Shown here in pieces: positions 1 through 11,653 of a stretch of 64,000 nucleotides of DNA. Below the pieces are notes generated by a model. The model did no database searches, was not told the DNA's origin, and was given only the letters and a program-made list of their open reading frames with translations. Each line of letters begins with the position of its first letter. The stretch's first letter is position 1. This DNA is from Micromonospora sp. RHAY321 (GTDB taxonomy: Bacteria > Actinomycetota > Actinomycetes > Mycobacteriales > Micromonosporaceae): positions 496,001 through 560,000 of the forward strand of contig NZ_JAMHIW010000003.1 of assembly GCF_023896955.1 (NCBI RefSeq), in the 5' to 3' direction. The position numbers were made by a program, and so were the translations under genes.

Positions 1-300
1 GATCACCAGCGGCACCAGCACCGCGATCAGCATCAACATCACCAGCGCGATGCCGTCGGCGGCGAAGGTGAAGTTGACGCCCCAGTTCGGGATCCACGAG
101 TACGACTCGCGGAACTGGAACCTGTCACCGCCTGCCTTGAAGCTGACCCACATCACCACCGAGAGCACCAGCACCAGCAGCGACCAGACGAACGCCACCT
201 GCTTGGCCAGCTCCGGCCGGTGGCGCGGCAGGAAGGCCACCACCAGGGCGCCCACCAGTGGCGCCACGGTGAGCACCGAGAGGAACGGGAAGTTGGACAT
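1..300 (-). CDS. nuoM: NADH-quinone oxidoreductase subunit M, N-terminal part (cut by window edge)
   Basis: Membrane subunit of complex I and one of the antiporter-like proton channels. Only the first 100 codons are present; the gene runs off the left edge. It starts with ATG at 300 and reads MSNFPFLSVLTVAPLVGALV, followed by a second hydrophobic segment and a loop ending in a further hydrophobic stretch, as expected for NuoM. It is the last visible gene of the nuo operon, 64 bp downstream of nuoL, which is the normal nuoL-nuoM order. nuoN would lie beyond the edge. The identification rests on position and on the N-terminal hydrophobic pattern, since the conserved core is missing. Confidence 0.88.
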   Translation of the reverse strand, partial: MSNFPFLSVLTVAPLVGALVVAFLPRHRPELAKQVAFVWSLLVLVLSVVMWVSFKAGGDRFQFRESYSWIPNWGVNFTFAADGIALVMLMLIAVLVPLVI

Positions 301-364
301 TATGCGGCCTTACCTCCGTCGTCACTGCGTGGTCCGCCGGCGGGGGCGGCCGGAAAGAGGTCGA

Positions 365-2290
365 TCACGCCAACCACCCCGCCTGCACGGCCAGGAACGC
401 CGCCATCACCAGCAGCGCACCGGCCAGGATCGAGGTGGCGTACGAGCGGACGAAGCCGGTCTGCAGCCGCCGGAGCCGGCCCGAGCCACCGCCGACCGCG
501 GCGGCGAGCCCGTTGACCAGCCCGTCGACGCCCCGGTTGTCGAGGTAGACCAACGCCCGGGTGAGGAAGATGCCCGGCTTCTCGAAGACCGCCTCGTTCA
601 CCGCGTCGGTGTAGAGGTTGCGCCGTGCGGCGGTGACCAGCACCCCGGCCGGTTGCGGCGCGGTGGCCGTACCGGCGCGGAACAGGAACCAGGCCAGCCC
701 GGCGCCGAGAACGGTGACCAGCAGCGAGAGCACGGTGATCACGGCGTGCGAGAGGACCGCCTCGTGCTCGGCGTGCTCGCCGCCCAGCCCGGCGGTCGCC
801 GTCAGCCAGTCCGGCACCGAGGTGGAGAGCAGGAAACCGGCACCGACCGAGCCGACCGCCAGCAGGACCAGCGGGATCGTCATCAACGCCGGCGACTCGT
901 GCGGGTGCTCGATGTCCTCGGTCCACCGCTTCGGGCCGTGGAAGGTGAGCACGAACAGCCGCGTCATGTAGAACGCGGTCAGCCCGGCGCCGAGCAGCGC
1001 CGCACCGCCGAAGAGCCAGGCGGTCCAGTCCTCCCGCTCGAAGGCCGCCACGATGATCGGCTCCTTCGAGAAGAAGCCGGAGAACGGGAACATGCCGATG
1101 ATGGCCAGCCAGCCCATCATGAAGGTCAACCAGGTGATCTTCATGTGCTTCGACAGCCCGCCGAAGCGGCGGATGTCCACCTGGTCCTTCATCCCGTGCA
1201 TGACCGAGCCGGCGCCCAGGAACATGTTGGCCTTGAAGAAGCCGTGCGCCAGCAGGTGCACGATGGCCAGCGCGTACGCCCCACCGCCCAGGCCGACGCC
1301 GAGGAACATGTAGCCGATCTGGCTCACCGTCGACCAGGCGAGCACCCGCTTGATGTCGTCCTTGGCCGCGCCGATGATGCAGCCCATCAGCAGGGTGAGC
1401 GCGCCGACGCTGACCACCACGAGCTGGAGCGTCGAGTTCGCGGAGAAGATCGGGTTGGAGCGGGCGATCAGGTAGACGCCCGCCGTGACCATGGTGGCGG
1501 CGTGGATGAGCGCCGACACCGGGGTCGGGCCCTCCATCGCGTCCGGCAGCCATGCCTGGAGCGGGAACTGGCCGGACTTGCCTGCCGCGCCGAGCAGCAG
1601 CAGCAGGCCCAGCACCAGCACGGTGGCGCCGGTCAGCGCGCCGACACCGTTGAACACCTCGTCGTACTGGGTGGTGCCCAGCGTGGCGAACATGATGAAG
1701 ATGCCGATGGCCAGGCCGGCGTCGCCGACCCGGTTCATCAGGAACGCCTTCTTGCCGGCGGTGGCCGCGCTGGGCCGCCCGTACCAGAAGGAGATCAGCA
1801 GGTACGACGCCAGGCCGACGCCCTCCCAGCCGAAGTACAGCATCACGTAGTTGTTGCCGAGCACCAGCAGCAGCATGGCCGCGACGAACAGGTTGAAGTA
1901 CGCGAAGAACCGGCGGCGGCCCGCGTCGTGCGCCATGTACTCCACCGCGTACAGGTGGATCAGGAAGCCCACCCCGGTGATCAGGAGTACGAAGACCGCG
2001 GCCAGCGGGTCGAACAGCAGGCCGAAGTCGACCCGCAGGTCACCGACTGCGATGAAGTCCCAGAGGCTCAGCTCGACCGACTTGTTCTCCAGGCCGCGAA
2101 GCTGGAAGAAGGAGGACAGGCCCAGCACGAACGCGGCACCGATGGCGGCGACGCCCAACCAGTGCCCCCAGCGGTCGGCACGCCGGCCGAGCAGCAGCAG
2201 GACGGCCGCGCTGACCAACGGGATCGCCACCAGCAGCCAGACGCTGCCGAGCAAGCCCGTGGCCTCTGCGTAGTGCACAGTCTCTTCCAC
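365..2290 (-). CDS. nuoL: NADH-quinone oxidoreductase subunit L
   Basis: The largest proton-pumping membrane subunit of complex I, 641 aa. The start is taken as GTG at 2290 (VEETVHYAEATGLLG), with AAGGGG about ten bases upstream; the frame stays open further upstream but that part would overlap nuoK. The protein has a dozen or more hydrophobic helices. The family signature VSALIHAATMVTAGVYL is visible in the middle, and LLAHGFFKANMFLGAG follows it. The C-terminal third carries the charged stretch and final helix expected of the lateral arm. It lies 11 bp after nuoK and is surely co-transcribed with it. Confidence 0.95.
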   Translation of the reverse strand: MEETVHYAEATGLLGSVWLLVAIPLVSAAVLLLLGRRADRWGHWLGVAAIGAAFVLGLSSFFQLRGLENKSVELSLWDFIAVGDLRVDFGLLFDPLAAVFVLLITGVGFLIHLYAVEYMAHDAGRRRFFAYFNLFVAAMLLLVLGNNYVMLYFGWEGVGLASYLLISFWYGRPSAATAGKKAFLMNRVGDAGLAIGIFIMFATLGTTQYDEVFNGVGALTGATVLVLGLLLLLGAAGKSGQFPLQAWLPDAMEGPTPVSALIHAATMVTAGVYLIARSNPIFSANSTLQLVVVSVGALTLLMGCIIGAAKDDIKRVLAWSTVSQIGYMFLGVGLGGGAYALAIVHLLAHGFFKANMFLGAGSVMHGMKDQVDIRRFGGLSKHMKITWLTFMMGWLAIIGMFPFSGFFSKEPIIVAAFEREDWTAWLFGGAALLGAGLTAFYMTRLFVLTFHGPKRWTEDIEHPHESPALMTIPLVLLAVGSVGAGFLLSTSVPDWLTATAGLGGEHAEHEAVLSHAVITVLSLLVTVLGAGLAWFLFRAGTATAPQPAGVLVTAARRNLYTDAVNEAVFEKPGIFLTRALVYLDNRGVDGLVNGLAAAVGGGSGRLRRLQTGFVRSYATSILAGALLVMAAFLAVQAGWLA

Positions 2291-2301
2291 TTGCTTGCCC
2301 C

Positions 2302-2601
2302 TTAGTACTTGAGCAGGTTGGCGTCGTCGACACTCGCCGAGCGTCGAGTCCGGAAGATCGACATGATGATCGCGAGCCCGACCACGACCTCGGCCGCCGC
2401 CACCACCATCACGAAGAACGCCATGATCTGACCGTTGAGGTCGCCGTTGATCCGGCTGAAGGTGACCAGGGTCAGGTTGGCCGCGTTGAGCATCAGCTCC
2501 ACGCACATGAACAGCACGATCGCGTTGCGCCGGATGAGCACCCCGGACGCGCCGATGGTGAACAGCACCGCGGCCAGCACCAGGTAGTGGTTGGGCGTCA
2601 C
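2302..2601 (-). CDS. nuoK: NADH-quinone oxidoreductase subunit K
   Basis: A small membrane subunit of complex I, 99 aa, with three transmembrane helices. The conserved glutamate region [11 protein letters not shown] in the second helix is intact and is part of the proton-transfer path known for this family. The start is ATG at 2601, overlapping the end of nuoJ by four bases (ATGA), so translational coupling is likely. The length is normal. Confidence 0.96.
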   Translation of the reverse strand: MTPNHYLVLAAVLFTIGASGVLIRRNAIVLFMCVELMLNAANLTLVTFSRINGDLNGQIMAFFVMVVAAAEVVVGLAIIMSIFRTRRSASVDDANLLKY

Positions 2602-3368
2602 TGGTCCGTCCCCTTCAGCGAGGTCTCCTGGGCGGTCAGCTCCCGCACCGGCAGGATGTCCGGCGTGCTCCGCTCGGTGAGCCGTCCGTCCGGCAGGCGC
2701 GCCGGGGTGGCCACCGAGGAGGAGGTCGCGAAGACACCGGGGCCGGGCTTGGGGCCGGGGTAGTTGCCCGGCGCGAAGCGCGCGCGCATGGTCGACGGCT
2801 GGTCGACCTTGTCCTGCTTACGCCGCTCGATGTGCGCGAGCACCATGGCTCCGACCGCCGCGGTGATCAGCAGGGCCGAGGTCAGTTCGAACGCGAAGAC
2901 GTACTTGGTGAAGAGCAGCCGTGCGATGCCCTGCACGTTGCCCTCCGCGTTGGCCTGCTCCAGGCCGACGGCGGTCGTTCCGTCCATCGCCCGGTAGAGC
3001 GCGCCGCCGACCAGGCCGGCGAAGCCCAGCCCGAGCACGATCGCGGCGACCCGCTGGCCGCGCAGCGTCTCGATCAGGGAATCGGACGCGTCCCGACCGA
3101 CCAGCATCAGCACGAACAGGAACAGCATCATGATCGCGCCGGTGTAGACGATGATCTGCACCATGCCGATGAACGGCCCGGCCTGGAGCACGTAGAACAC
3201 GCCCAGGCAGAGCATGGTGAGCACCAGCCAGAGCGCCGAGTGCACGGCGTTACGGGCGGCCACCATCCCGATCGCGCCGATCAGCGCGAGCGGCGCGAGG
3301 ATCCAGAAGGTGATCTCCTCGCCGCCGGACACGTCGCCCGCCGCGGCCAGCACCGTAGACGTGGTCAT
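2598..3368 (-). CDS. nuoJ: NADH-quinone oxidoreductase subunit J
   Basis: Membrane subunit of complex I, 256 aa. Five hydrophobic helices occupy roughly residues 18-175; [19 protein letters not shown] is the conserved third helix. After them comes a hydrophilic C-terminal tail of about 75 residues rich in proline and basic residues, which the shorter enterobacterial protein lacks; such tails are common in actinomycete NuoJ. ATG at 3368 overlaps the nuoI stop by four bases. The function is assigned from family and operon position. Confidence 0.95.
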   Translation of the reverse strand: MTTSTVLAAAGDVSGGEEITFWILAPLALIGAIGMVAARNAVHSALWLVLTMLCLGVFYVLQAGPFIGMVQIIVYTGAIMMLFLFVLMLVGRDASDSLIETLRGQRVAAIVLGLGFAGLVGGALYRAMDGTTAVGLEQANAEGNVQGIARLLFTKYVFAFELTSALLITAAVGAMVLAHIERRKQDKVDQPSTMRARFAPGNYPGPKPGPGVFATSSSVATPARLPDGRLTERSTPDILPVRELTAQETSLKGTDQ

Positions 3369-4006
3369 GCTTCCTCTCCCTTGCCGGCCGCCGCGCGCTG
3401 GGCGGCCTGCTCGGCGCCCGGGAACGTCACACCGGGGTGCTCCTCGACGTGGTAGCGGCCGGGGCCCATCGGGGACGTCTCGGCACCGGCGGAGGTGCCC
3501 GGGTTGTCCAGCGCGCCGACGTAGTAGTCCTTCTCGCTGTCGCCCAGTCGCATCGGGTGCGGCGGCTGCTCCATGCCCTCCAGGAGCGGCGCGAGCAGCT
3601 GCTCCTTGGTGAAGATCAGGTCCTGCCGGTTGTCCCGGGCCAGTTCGTACTCGTTGCTCATGGTGAGCGAACGCGTCGGACAGGCCTCGATGCAGAGCCC
3701 GCAGAAGATGCAGCGGGCGTAGTTGATCTGGTAGATGCTGGCGTACCGCTCACCCGGCGAGAAGCGCTGCTCGTCGGTGTTGTCGCCACCCTCGACGTAG
3801 ATCGCGTCCGCCGGGCAGGCCCAGGCGCACAGCTCACAGCCGATGCACTTCTCCAGGCCGTCCGGGTGCCGGTTGAGGATGTGCCGCCCGTGGTAGCGCG
3901 GCGCCGACACCGGCGGCTTGAACGGGTAGTCGGTGGTGACGACCTTCCTGAACATGTGCGAGAAGGTGACCCCGAATCCCTTGAACGTTCCGGTGATCGC
4001 GCCCAC
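3365..4006 (-). CDS. nuoI: NADH-quinone oxidoreductase subunit I (two 4Fe-4S clusters)
   Basis: Peripheral-arm subunit that holds the N6a and N6b clusters feeding electrons toward quinone, 213 aa. Both ferredoxin motifs are complete: [12 protein letters not shown] and [12 protein letters not shown], each with the fourth cysteine followed by proline. A C-terminal hydrophilic extension of about 70 residues follows the core. GTG at 4006 is the start, one base after the nuoH stop. Part of the continuous nuo operon. Confidence 0.96.
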   Translation of the reverse strand: MGAITGTFKGFGVTFSHMFRKVVTTDYPFKPPVSAPRYHGRHILNRHPDGLEKCIGCELCAWACPADAIYVEGGDNTDEQRFSPGERYASIYQINYARCIFCGLCIEACPTRSLTMSNEYELARDNRQDLIFTKEQLLAPLLEGMEQPPHPMRLGDSEKDYYVGALDNPGTSAGAETSPMGPGRYHVEEHPGVTFPGAEQAAQRAAAGKGEEA

Positions 4007-4007
4007 G

Positions 4008-5360
4008 TCACACCTCCCTGGAATCCGAGCCGGTGGCGATGTTGGCCGGCTCCCGCTCGGCGACCACGCGCGTGATGCGCGGGCTCGGTGGTACCTGTAG
4101 ATCCATCGGTGGCAGCGGGAAGCTGCCGTAGGGGCGGTTGTCCACCTGTTCCTGGGTGGTCGGCTTCGGCTGCGGCCGGCGGTTGGGCCAGAACAGCGTG
4201 GCGACCAGCAGGATGCCGGCCGGGATGCCGACCGCGATCAGCTTGCCGCGCGAGTCCCAGTCCTCGATGGAGCGCAGGCCCGACAGGACCAGGATCCAGA
4301 CCAGGTTGATCGGCAGCAGCACCTTCCAGCCGAAGCGCATGAACTGGTCGTAGCGCAGCCGGGGCAGCGTGCCGCGCAGCCACACGAAGACGAAGACCAG
4401 CGCGATCACCTTGCCGAAGAACCAGAGCATCGGCCACCAACCGGAGTTGGCGCCCTCCCAGATCGTGATCGGCCACGGTGCCCGCCAACCGCCGAGGAAC
4501 AGCGTGGTGGTGACCGCGGACATGGTCACCATCGCGACGTACTCGCTGAGCATGAAGAGCGCGAACTTCAGCGAGCTGTACTCGGTCATGAAGCCGGCGA
4601 CCAGCTCGGACTCGGCCTCGGGCAGGTCGAACGGTGCCCGGTTGGTCTCGCCCACGGTGGAGATGAAGAAGATGATGAAGCTGGGCAGCAGCAGGATCGC
4701 GTACCAGCCCGGCGCCGGGATCGAGTTGCCGAAGATGGTCAGCTCGGTGCCGTGCCCCTGCTGGGCGACGATCCCGCTGGTGCTCATCGTGCCGGCGGTC
4801 ATGAACACCGCCACGATCGAGAGCCCCATGGCGACCTCGTAGGAGATCATCTGGGCGCTCGACCGCAGGCCGCCGAGCAGCGGGTACGTCGAGCCGGAGG
4901 CCCACCCGCCCAGCACGATGCCGTAGACGCCCATCGAGGAGCAGGCCAGCAGCACCAGCACCGCCACCGGCACGTCGGTCACCTGCAACGGCGTGTGGTG
5001 GCCGAAGATGCTCACCATCGGGCCGAACGGCACCACCGACAGCGCGGTGACCGCGCAGATCACCGAGATGGTCGGCGCGAAGAAGTAGACGACCTTGTCG
5101 GCCGCCTTCGGCAGGATGTCCTCCTTGAAGGCCATCTTCAGACCGTCGGCGAGCGTCTGCAGCAGGCCGAACGGACCGACCTGGTTGGGGCCGGGCCGCA
5201 CCTGCATGTAGCCCACCACGCGCCGCTCGAACCAGACACCGAGCAGGGTGGCCAGCAGACCGAAGGCGAACGCGAAGACAATCTTGATGAGGACCAGCCA
5301 CCACGGATCCCGGCCGAAATCGGCCAGCGTCGGGTCCTGGGCCAGGTAGGACGGGCTCAC
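4008..5360 (-). CDS. nuoH: NADH-quinone oxidoreductase subunit H
   Basis: Membrane subunit at the quinone-chamber interface of complex I, 450 aa. Eight or so hydrophobic helices are visible, with the conserved loops [20 protein letters not shown] near residue 55 and [20 protein letters not shown] near residue 220, both signatures of the family. The protein is longer than the roughly 325-residue enterobacterial version because of a proline-rich C-terminal tail from about residue 385. GTG at 5360 overlaps the nuoG stop by four bases. Confidence 0.96.
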   Translation of the reverse strand: MSPSYLAQDPTLADFGRDPWWLVLIKIVFAFAFGLLATLLGVWFERRVVGYMQVRPGPNQVGPFGLLQTLADGLKMAFKEDILPKAADKVVYFFAPTISVICAVTALSVVPFGPMVSIFGHHTPLQVTDVPVAVLVLLACSSMGVYGIVLGGWASGSTYPLLGGLRSSAQMISYEVAMGLSIVAVFMTAGTMSTSGIVAQQGHGTELTIFGNSIPAPGWYAILLLPSFIIFFISTVGETNRAPFDLPEAESELVAGFMTEYSSLKFALFMLSEYVAMVTMSAVTTTLFLGGWRAPWPITIWEGANSGWWPMLWFFGKVIALVFVFVWLRGTLPRLRYDQFMRFGWKVLLPINLVWILVLSGLRSIEDWDSRGKLIAVGIPAGILLVATLFWPNRRPQPKPTTQEQVDNRPYGSFPLPPMDLQVPPSPRITRVVAEREPANIATGSDSREV

Positions 5361-7864
5361 TGGTTACCCCCAGCGTTGAGGAGCGGACCCGGGAGACCGG
5401 CCTCGTCCGCCGCCACGCGCCCGGCCGGAACGGCCGCGCCCGGTGCGGGGATGGAGATCCGGACGACCGCGCCGGACGTCGCCCCGAGGCTGCGTCGCAC
5501 GGTCGAGCCCGGTGAGTTGGTCGGCAGCCAGACCACGCCGTCCGGCATCTCGGTGATCTCCGCCGGCAGGGTGAGCGCCCCTCGGTCGGTGCCCACCGTG
5601 ACCGCGTCACCGTCGGCGACGCCCAGCGCCTCCGCGGTGCCCTTGCCCAGCCGGACCACCGGCGGGCGGGCGGTGCCGGCGAGGTTCTCGTCGCCGTCGG
5701 TCAGGGTGCCCAGGTCGACCAGCTGGTGCCAGGTGGCCAGCACGGCCTCCCCGGCGCGCGGGTGCGGCACGGTGCCCGGCGCCACCGACGGCGGCGCCGG
5801 CCGCTGGGTGCGCGTCGCCGGCAGCGCGCCCAGCTCGCGGCGCACGCTCGGCACGTCCGCGGTGCCGAGCCGCACGTCGAGCAGCGCGGCCAGCGCGTCG
5901 AGCACCCGGCCGTCGGTCATCGCGGCGGTCTGCAGAACCGCCTCGAACGGGCGCAGCCGGCCCTCCCAGTCCAGGAAGCTGCCGGCCTTCTCGACCACCG
6001 GGGCGATCGGCAGCACCACGTTGGCCCGCCGGGTGACCGCGCTACCGCGCAGCTCCAGGCTGACCAGGAACGGCACCGCGTCCAGGGCGGCCTCGGCCAG
6101 CCGCGGGTCGGCCAGGTCGGCCGGGTCCACACCGCCCACCACCAGCGCGCCGAGCTGCCCGTTGGCCGCGGCCGACAGGATCTGGTCGGTGTCCCGACCA
6201 GGCTGGCTCGGGATCACCCCGGCCGGGATGTCCCACGCCTCGCCCAGCTCGGCCCGGGCGGCCGGCTCGTTGACCAGCCGACCACCGGGAAGCAGGTTGG
6301 GCAGGCAGCCCGCGTCGACCGCGCCGCGGTCACCCGCGCGCCGCGGCACCCAGGCCAGCTTCGCGCCGGTACGCCGGGCCACGTCCGCCGCGGCGGAGAG
6401 CCCGCCCGGCACACTGGCCAGCCGCTCGCCGACGATCAGGATCGCACCCGGTGCGCTCAGTGCCTCGGAGACCGTGGCGTGCTCGGCCAGCACGCTGGCC
6501 TCCTCGCCCGGCACGACCCGGGCCAGCTTGGCGCCCAGCTTCTCCAGCCCGCGGGTGGCGAACGGCGCCAGCGCGTACACCGTCAGCGTCTTCTTCAGGT
6601 ACGCCTTGCGCAGCCGCAGGAAGAGGATGGGGCACTCCTCCTCCGGCTCCAGGCCCACCAGCACCACCGCCGGCGCGTTCTCCACGTCGGTGTAGGTGAC
6701 GTCGGTGACCCCGGCGACCGAGCTGGCCAGGAAGTCGGCCTCCTCGCGGGAGACCGGCCGGGCCCGGAAGTCGATGTCGTTGGTGTTCAGCGCCACCCGG
6801 GCGAACTTCGCGTACGCGTAGGCGTCCTCGACGGTCAGCCGACCACCGGTGAGCACCGCCGTGCCCTGCCCACCGTCCCGGGCCGCGCGCAGCCCCTCGG
6901 CGGCGACGGTGAGCGCCTCGCTCCAGGATGCCTCCCGAAGCTCACCGGTGCGCTCGTCGCGGACCAGCGGGTTGGTGAGGCGGTCGGTGGCCCGGGTGTA
7001 CTGGAAGGCCCACCGGCCCTTGTCGCAGTTCCACTCCTCGTTCACGGCCGGCTCGTCGCCGGCCAGCCGGCGCAGCACCTTGCCGCGCCGCCAGTCGGTG
7101 CGCTGCCCGCAGCCGGCCGAGCAGTGCTCGCAGACGCTGGGGCTGGAGACCAGGTCGAACGGGCGGGCCCGGAACCGGTACTGGGCGCCGGTCAGCGCAC
7201 CCACCGGGCAGATCTGCACGGTGTTACCGGAGAAGTAGGAGTTGAACGGCACGTCGCCCGCGTCGCCCTGCTCGCCGTACGCGTCGTCCCGGTAGATGTT
7301 GATCTCTTCGGCGGACGACCGGCCCATCAGGTCGATGAACTTGTCGCCGGCGATCTCCTCGGAGAACCGGGTGCAGCGCTGGCAGAGCACGCAACGCTCG
7401 CGGTCCAGCAGCACCTGGCTGCTGATCGCCATCGGCTTCTCGTACTCCCGCTTGTGCTCGTGGAAGCGCGAGTCGGTGCGGCCGGTGGACATCGCCTGGT
7501 TCTGCAGCGGGCACTCGCCGCCCTTGTCACACATCGGGCAGTCCAGCGGGTGGTTGAGCAGCAGCAGCTCCATCACCCCCTCCTGCGCCTTCTTGGCGAC
7601 CGGGGAGGTGATCTGGGTGCGGACGACCATGCCGTCGGCGACGGTCTGGGTGCAGGAGGCGACCGGCTTGCGCTGCCCCTCCACCTCGACCAGGCACTGC
7701 CGGCACGCGCCGGCCGGGGCCAGCAGCGGGTGGTCGCAGAACCGGGGGATCTCGGTGCCCATCTGCTCGGCGACCCGGATCAGCAGCGTCCCCTTGGGGG
7801 CGGTGACCTCGACGCCGTCGATGGTGAGGGTGACGGTCTCGGTCTGCTTGGCTACGTCGGTCAT
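5357..7864 (-). CDS. nuoG: NADH-quinone oxidoreductase subunit G
   Basis: The large iron-sulphur subunit of the complex I peripheral arm, 835 aa. The N-terminal 2Fe-2S region ([20 protein letters not shown]) is followed by the 4Fe-4S motifs [13 protein letters not shown] and [10 protein letters not shown]. An extra set C-x2-C-x3-C-x27-C starting at CEHCSAGC matches the off-path N7 cluster found in only some bacteria. The C-terminal two thirds is a molybdopterin-oxidoreductase-like fold that has lost catalysis in this family. ATG at 7864 overlaps the nuoF stop by one base. Confidence 0.96.
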   Translation of the reverse strand: MTDVAKQTETVTLTIDGVEVTAPKGTLLIRVAEQMGTEIPRFCDHPLLAPAGACRQCLVEVEGQRKPVASCTQTVADGMVVRTQITSPVAKKAQEGVMELLLLNHPLDCPMCDKGGECPLQNQAMSTGRTDSRFHEHKREYEKPMAISSQVLLDRERCVLCQRCTRFSEEIAGDKFIDLMGRSSAEEINIYRDDAYGEQGDAGDVPFNSYFSGNTVQICPVGALTGAQYRFRARPFDLVSSPSVCEHCSAGCGQRTDWRRGKVLRRLAGDEPAVNEEWNCDKGRWAFQYTRATDRLTNPLVRDERTGELREASWSEALTVAAEGLRAARDGGQGTAVLTGGRLTVEDAYAYAKFARVALNTNDIDFRARPVSREEADFLASSVAGVTDVTYTDVENAPAVVLVGLEPEEECPILFLRLRKAYLKKTLTVYALAPFATRGLEKLGAKLARVVPGEEASVLAEHATVSEALSAPGAILIVGERLASVPGGLSAAADVARRTGAKLAWVPRRAGDRGAVDAGCLPNLLPGGRLVNEPAARAELGEAWDIPAGVIPSQPGRDTDQILSAAANGQLGALVVGGVDPADLADPRLAEAALDAVPFLVSLELRGSAVTRRANVVLPIAPVVEKAGSFLDWEGRLRPFEAVLQTAAMTDGRVLDALAALLDVRLGTADVPSVRRELGALPATRTQRPAPPSVAPGTVPHPRAGEAVLATWHQLVDLGTLTDGDENLAGTARPPVVRLGKGTAEALGVADGDAVTVGTDRGALTLPAEITEMPDGVVWLPTNSPGSTVRRSLGATSGAVVRISIPAPGAAVPAGRVAADEAGLPGPLLNAGGNQ

Positions 7865-9180
7865 CAGTGCGCCCCTACCAGGGTCTTCTCCGACAGCTTG
7901 GGTGCGGTACGTCCCTCGATGTAGTCGAGGTAGTCCTGCTTGAAGTACTTCAGCGACGAGGTCACCGAGCTGGTCGCGCCGTCACCGAGACCGCAGAACG
8001 AGCGGCCGAGGATGTTGTCGCAGGTGTCCAGCAGGGTGTCCAGGTCCTCGTGGGTGCCCTGGCCGGCGAGGATCCGCCGGTAGACCCGGACCATCCAGTA
8101 GTTGCCCTCGCGGCACGGGGTGCACTTGCCGCACGACTCGTGGTGGTAGAACTCCAGCCACCGGTACGTCGCGTAGACCGGGCAGTCCTGGTCGGAGAAG
8201 ATCTGCGTGGCCGTGGTGCCCAGGATCGAGCCGGCCGCCGCCACCCCCTCGAAGTCCAGGGGCACGTCCAGGTGCTCGGCGGCGAGCAGCGGGGTCGACG
8301 AGCCGCCCGGGGTCCAGAACCGCAGGTTGTGGCCGGGCTGCATCCCACCGGCCAGCTCCAGCAGCTCGCGCAGGGTGACGCCCATGGAGCACTCGTACTG
8401 GCCGGGGTTGACGATCCGGCCGGACAGCGAGTAGATCATCGGCCCGGACGACTTCTCCGTGCCCATGGACTTCCACCAGTCGGCCCCACCGAGCACGATC
8501 GGCGGCACGCTGGCGATGGTGCCGACGTTGTTCACCACCGTCGGGCTGGCGTACAGGCCGTGGGTGGCCGGGAACGGCGGGCGCAGCCGGGGCTGACCCC
8601 GGAACCCCTCCAGCGAGTCCAGCAGCGCCGTCTCCTCGCCGCAGATGTACGCCCCGGCGCCGGAGTGCACCACCAGCTCCAGGTCGTAGCCGCTGCGCAG
8701 GATGTTCCGGCCGAGGTAGCCCTTGTCGTACGCCTCCTGGACCGCGTTGCGCAGCCGGCGCGCGGCGTGCACCGCCTCGCCCCGGATGTAGATGTAGGCG
8801 CGGCTGGCCCGGATCGCGTACGACGCGATGATCACGCCCTCGACCAGCGCGTGCGGGTCGTGGGTCATCAGCGGCAGGTCCTTGCAGGTGCCCGGCTCGC
8901 CCTCGTCGGCGTTGACCACCAGGTAGTGCGGCTTGCCGTCACCCTGCGGGATGAAGCCCCACTTGAGACCGGTGGGGAAGCCGGCGCCACCCCGGCCGCG
9001 CAGCCCGGAGTCCTTGATGAGCTGGATCAGGTCGTCAGGGTGGGCCTTGAGGGCCTTGCGCAGCGCGGCGTAGCCGTCCAACTGCTCGTAGGTGCCGATG
9101 CGCCAGGCGTCCGGCGACAGCCAGCGCTTGGTCAGCACCGGCGTCAGCTTGGCCAGCGTCTCCGGGCGGGGAGTGGTCAC
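7864..9180 (-). CDS. nuoF: NADH-quinone oxidoreductase subunit F (NADH/FMN site)
   Basis: Carries the NADH- and FMN-binding site and cluster N3, 438 aa. The nucleotide-binding loop [14 protein letters not shown] lies near residue 62, the NADH site region [14 protein letters not shown] near residue 180, and the N3 cysteines are in [15 protein letters not shown] plus [10 protein letters not shown]. The length is normal. GTG at 9180 overlaps the end of nuoE by four bases. Confidence 0.97.
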   Translation of the reverse strand: MTTPRPETLAKLTPVLTKRWLSPDAWRIGTYEQLDGYAALRKALKAHPDDLIQLIKDSGLRGRGGAGFPTGLKWGFIPQGDGKPHYLVVNADEGEPGTCKDLPLMTHDPHALVEGVIIASYAIRASRAYIYIRGEAVHAARRLRNAVQEAYDKGYLGRNILRSGYDLELVVHSGAGAYICGEETALLDSLEGFRGQPRLRPPFPATHGLYASPTVVNNVGTIASVPPIVLGGADWWKSMGTEKSSGPMIYSLSGRIVNPGQYECSMGVTLRELLELAGGMQPGHNLRFWTPGGSSTPLLAAEHLDVPLDFEGVAAAGSILGTTATQIFSDQDCPVYATYRWLEFYHHESCGKCTPCREGNYWMVRVYRRILAGQGTHEDLDTLLDTCDNILGRSFCGLGDGATSSVTSSLKYFKQDYLDYIEGRTAPKLSEKTLVGAH

Positions 9181-10331
9181 TTCTGTGCCCCCGTTTCGCT
9201 CGCGCCGGCGGAGTTCGCGCCACCGGCGCTCGCCGACGCTTCGTTGAGGTTGCGCTCCTGCGCGCCGGTGGTGTCACCGGCGGGCTTGCCGTCGCCGGCC
9301 GGCTCGTTGGCCGCCACGCCGGCGGCCTCCGCCTCCTGCGCGTCGCGCGGGGCCGGCGGCGAGGTCTCCGCCGGGACCTTGGTGCCAGGGGCGTCCGGCG
9401 CGGGGGTCGCCGCGTCCGGCTGCCGGGTCTCGGCGGTACGCACCTGCGGCGACTTGTCGTCCGGTGCCTTCACGTCCGGCGCGGTGCTGCCCGTCGCGGC
9501 GGCGGGCTCGCCGACGCGGGGCGTACCCGTCGGAGCGGACGCGCCGTCGCCACCCTTCACCGGGCCGACCTGCGCGGCGGGCGCCTCGACCGGCTTCGCG
9601 GCAGCCTCGGCCGCCTTCGCCTTCGCGGCCGCCTTGTCCGCCTCGGCCTTGCTGCGGATCGGAGTGTTCGGGTCGAAGCCCGGCACCGAGACCCCGTGCT
9701 GCTGTGCCAGCCGCAGCCCGCGCAGGGTGGGCTCGCCCGGCCCGCCGTCGGCGACCGCGCCCTCACGCTCGTCGGCGAAACCGGCGAGCTGCACCGCCAT
9801 CTCCTTCAGCGTGCAGAGCCGGGCGCCCCGGGTCGGCATCGGCCGGCCGCCGGCGCGCAGCTCGTCAACCACCCCGACGGCGGTGGACGCGTCCACGCCG
9901 TCGAAGAAGTCGTAGTTGACGGTCATCACCGGGCCGTAGTCGCAGGCCGCCAGGCACTCGGCGTGCTCCAGGGTGATCTTCCCGTCGGCGGTGGTCTCGT
10001 CGTGCCCGACGCCGAGGTGCTCGGCGAGGGTGTCGTAGACCTCCTGGCCGCCCAGCACGTTGCACATGGTGTTGGTGCAGACGCTGACCAGGAAGTCGCC
10101 GGTCGGCTTGCGCTTGTACATGGTGTAGAAGGTGGCCACCGCGCCGACCTGGGCCTTGTTCAGGCCGAGCACCTCGGCGCAGAACGCGACACCGGCCGGG
10201 GAGACGTACCCCTCCTCCGCCTGGACCAGGTGCAGCAGCGGCAGCAGCGCCGAGCGGGACCGGTCCGCCGGGTAGCGCGCGATGATCTCGCGTGCCCGCT
10301 CCCGGGTCTCGTCAGTGAACGTCGTCGTCAT
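9177..10331 (-). CDS. nuoE: NADH-quinone oxidoreductase subunit E with long low-complexity C-terminal tail
   Basis: The 2Fe-2S (N1a) subunit of complex I, 384 aa, about twice the usual 160-250. The thioredoxin-like core ends near residue 200; its ligands are C85, C90 (CTNTMC) and C126, C130 (CLAAC). From about residue 221 to the end the protein is alanine-, lysine- and proline-rich, without hydrophobic segments, and probably disordered. The reading frame is continuous through the tail and its stop overlaps the nuoF start by four bases, so the tail is translated. Similar but variable tails occur in some actinomycetes; their role is not known to me. Confidence 0.94.
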   Translation of the reverse strand: MTTTFTDETRERAREIIARYPADRSRSALLPLLHLVQAEEGYVSPAGVAFCAEVLGLNKAQVGAVATFYTMYKRKPTGDFLVSVCTNTMCNVLGGQEVYDTLAEHLGVGHDETTADGKITLEHAECLAACDYGPVMTVNYDFFDGVDASTAVGVVDELRAGGRPMPTRGARLCTLKEMAVQLAGFADEREGAVADGGPGEPTLRGLRLAQQHGVSVPGFDPNTPIRSKAEADKAAAKAKAAEAAAKPVEAPAAQVGPVKGGDGASAPTGTPRVGEPAAATGSTAPDVKAPDDKSPQVRTAETRQPDAATPAPDAPGTKVPAETSPPAPRDAQEAEAAGVAANEPAGDGKPAGDTTGAQERNLNEASASAGGANSAGASETGAQK

Positions 10332-11653
10332 CGGTCACAACCACCCATCACGGGGTCCAACGAGGCGCCGCCGGCGATCACGTCGGCGATCAGGCCGCCC
10401 TCGGCCATCGCCGGGAGGGCCTGGAGGTTGACGAAGCTCGGCTCCCGGTAGTGCACCCGGTACGGCCGGGTGCCACCGTCGGAGACCGCGTGCACGCCCA
10501 ACTCGCCACGGGGCGACTCGATGCCGACGTACACCTGGCCGGGCGGGACCCGGAAGCCCTCGGTGACCAGCTTGAAGTGGTGGATCAGCGACTCCATCGA
10601 CTGACCCATGATCTTCGCGACGTGCTCCAGCGAGTTGCCCATGCCGTCGACGCCGATGGCCAGCTGCGCCGGCCACGCGATCTTGCGGTCGGCAACCATC
10701 ACCGGACCCGGACGGAGCCGGTCCAGCGCCTGCTCGACCAGCTTCATCGACTCCCGGATCTCGGCGAGCCGGACCTGGTAGCGGCCCCACACGTCACCGT
10801 CGGGGTGGGTCGGCACGTCGAACTCGTACGTCTCGTAGCCGCAGTACGGCATGGTCTTGCGCAGGTCCCACGCGAGGCCGGCGGAGCGGAGCACCGGACC
10901 GGTGATGCCGAGCGCCACACAGCCGGTGACGTCGAGCACCGCGACGTTCTTGGTGCGCTCGGTCCAGATCGGCTGGCCGGAGAGGAGGTCCTCGTACTCC
11001 TTGAGCTTCTTCGGCATCATCTTCAGGAAATCGCGGATCTTGACGATCGCCTCGTCCGGCACGTCCTGCGCCACACCGCCCGGCCGGATGTACGCGTGGT
11101 TCATCCGCAGGCCGGTGATGGTCTCGAAGATGTCGAGGATGTACTCCCGCTCGCGGAAGCCGTACAACATGATCGAGATCGCGCCCAGCTCCATGCCGGT
11201 GGTCGCCAGCCAGACCAGGTGCGAGGAGATCCGGTTGAGCTCCATCATCAGCACGCGGATGGTGGTGGCCCGCTCGGTGATGTCGTCGGTGATGCCGAGC
11301 AGCTTCTCGACCGCCAGCGCGTACGCCGTCTCGTTGAACAGCGGAGCGAGGTAGTCCATCCGGGTCACGAAGGTCGAGCCCTGCACCCAGTTGCGGTATT
11401 CGAGGTTCTTCTCGATGCCGGTGTGCAGGTAGCCGATGACCGAGCGGGCCTCGCGGACCGTCTCGCCCTCCAGCTCCAGGACCAGCCGCAGCACGCCGTG
11501 CGTGGACGGGTGCTGCGGACCCATGTTGACCACGATCCGCTCGTCGTGGATCGGGTCGGTGCCCGAGACGATCGTGTCCCAGTCCCCACCGGTGACGGTG
11601 AAGACCCTGCCCTCGGTGGTCTCGCGCTCGGTCGCGTAGTTAGACGTGGTCAC
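10328..11653 (-). CDS. nuoD: NADH-quinone oxidoreductase subunit D
   Basis: The 49-kDa-type subunit that forms the quinone pocket together with NuoB, 441 aa. The start chosen is GTG at 11653 ([11 protein letters not shown]), preceded by a strong GGAGGAGGTCC; the frame is open upstream but that part overlaps nuoC. Conserved regions seen are [15 protein letters not shown] near residue 40, which includes the quinone-site histidine, and the C-terminal [16 protein letters not shown]. The stop of nuoC overlaps this start by four bases (GTGA). Confidence 0.96.
   Translation of the reverse strand: MTTSNYATERETTEGRVFTVTGGDWDTIVSGTDPIHDERIVVNMGPQHPSTHGVLRLVLELEGETVREARSVIGYLHTGIEKNLEYRNWVQGSTFVTRMDYLAPLFNETAYALAVEKLLGITDDITERATTIRVLMMELNRISSHLVWLATTGMELGAISIMLYGFREREYILDIFETITGLRMNHAYIRPGGVAQDVPDEAIVKIRDFLKMMPKKLKEYEDLLSGQPIWTERTKNVAVLDVTGCVALGITGPVLRSAGLAWDLRKTMPYCGYETYEFDVPTHPDGDVWGRYQVRLAEIRESMKLVEQALDRLRPGPVMVADRKIAWPAQLAIGVDGMGNSLEHVAKIMGQSMESLIHHFKLVTEGFRVPPGQVYVGIESPRGELGVHAVSDGGTRPYRVHYREPSFVNLQALPAMAEGGLIADVIAGGASLDPVMGGCDR

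Noticed and set aside
50..2305. A 751-codon open frame on the plus strand opposite nuoL
   Set aside because: It is an antisense frame of a clear nuoL gene. Its Arg/Glu/Gln-rich composition is what GC-rich codon bias creates on the other strand. The same applies to the long plus-strand frames opposite nuoG, nuoF, nuoD and the M14 gene.
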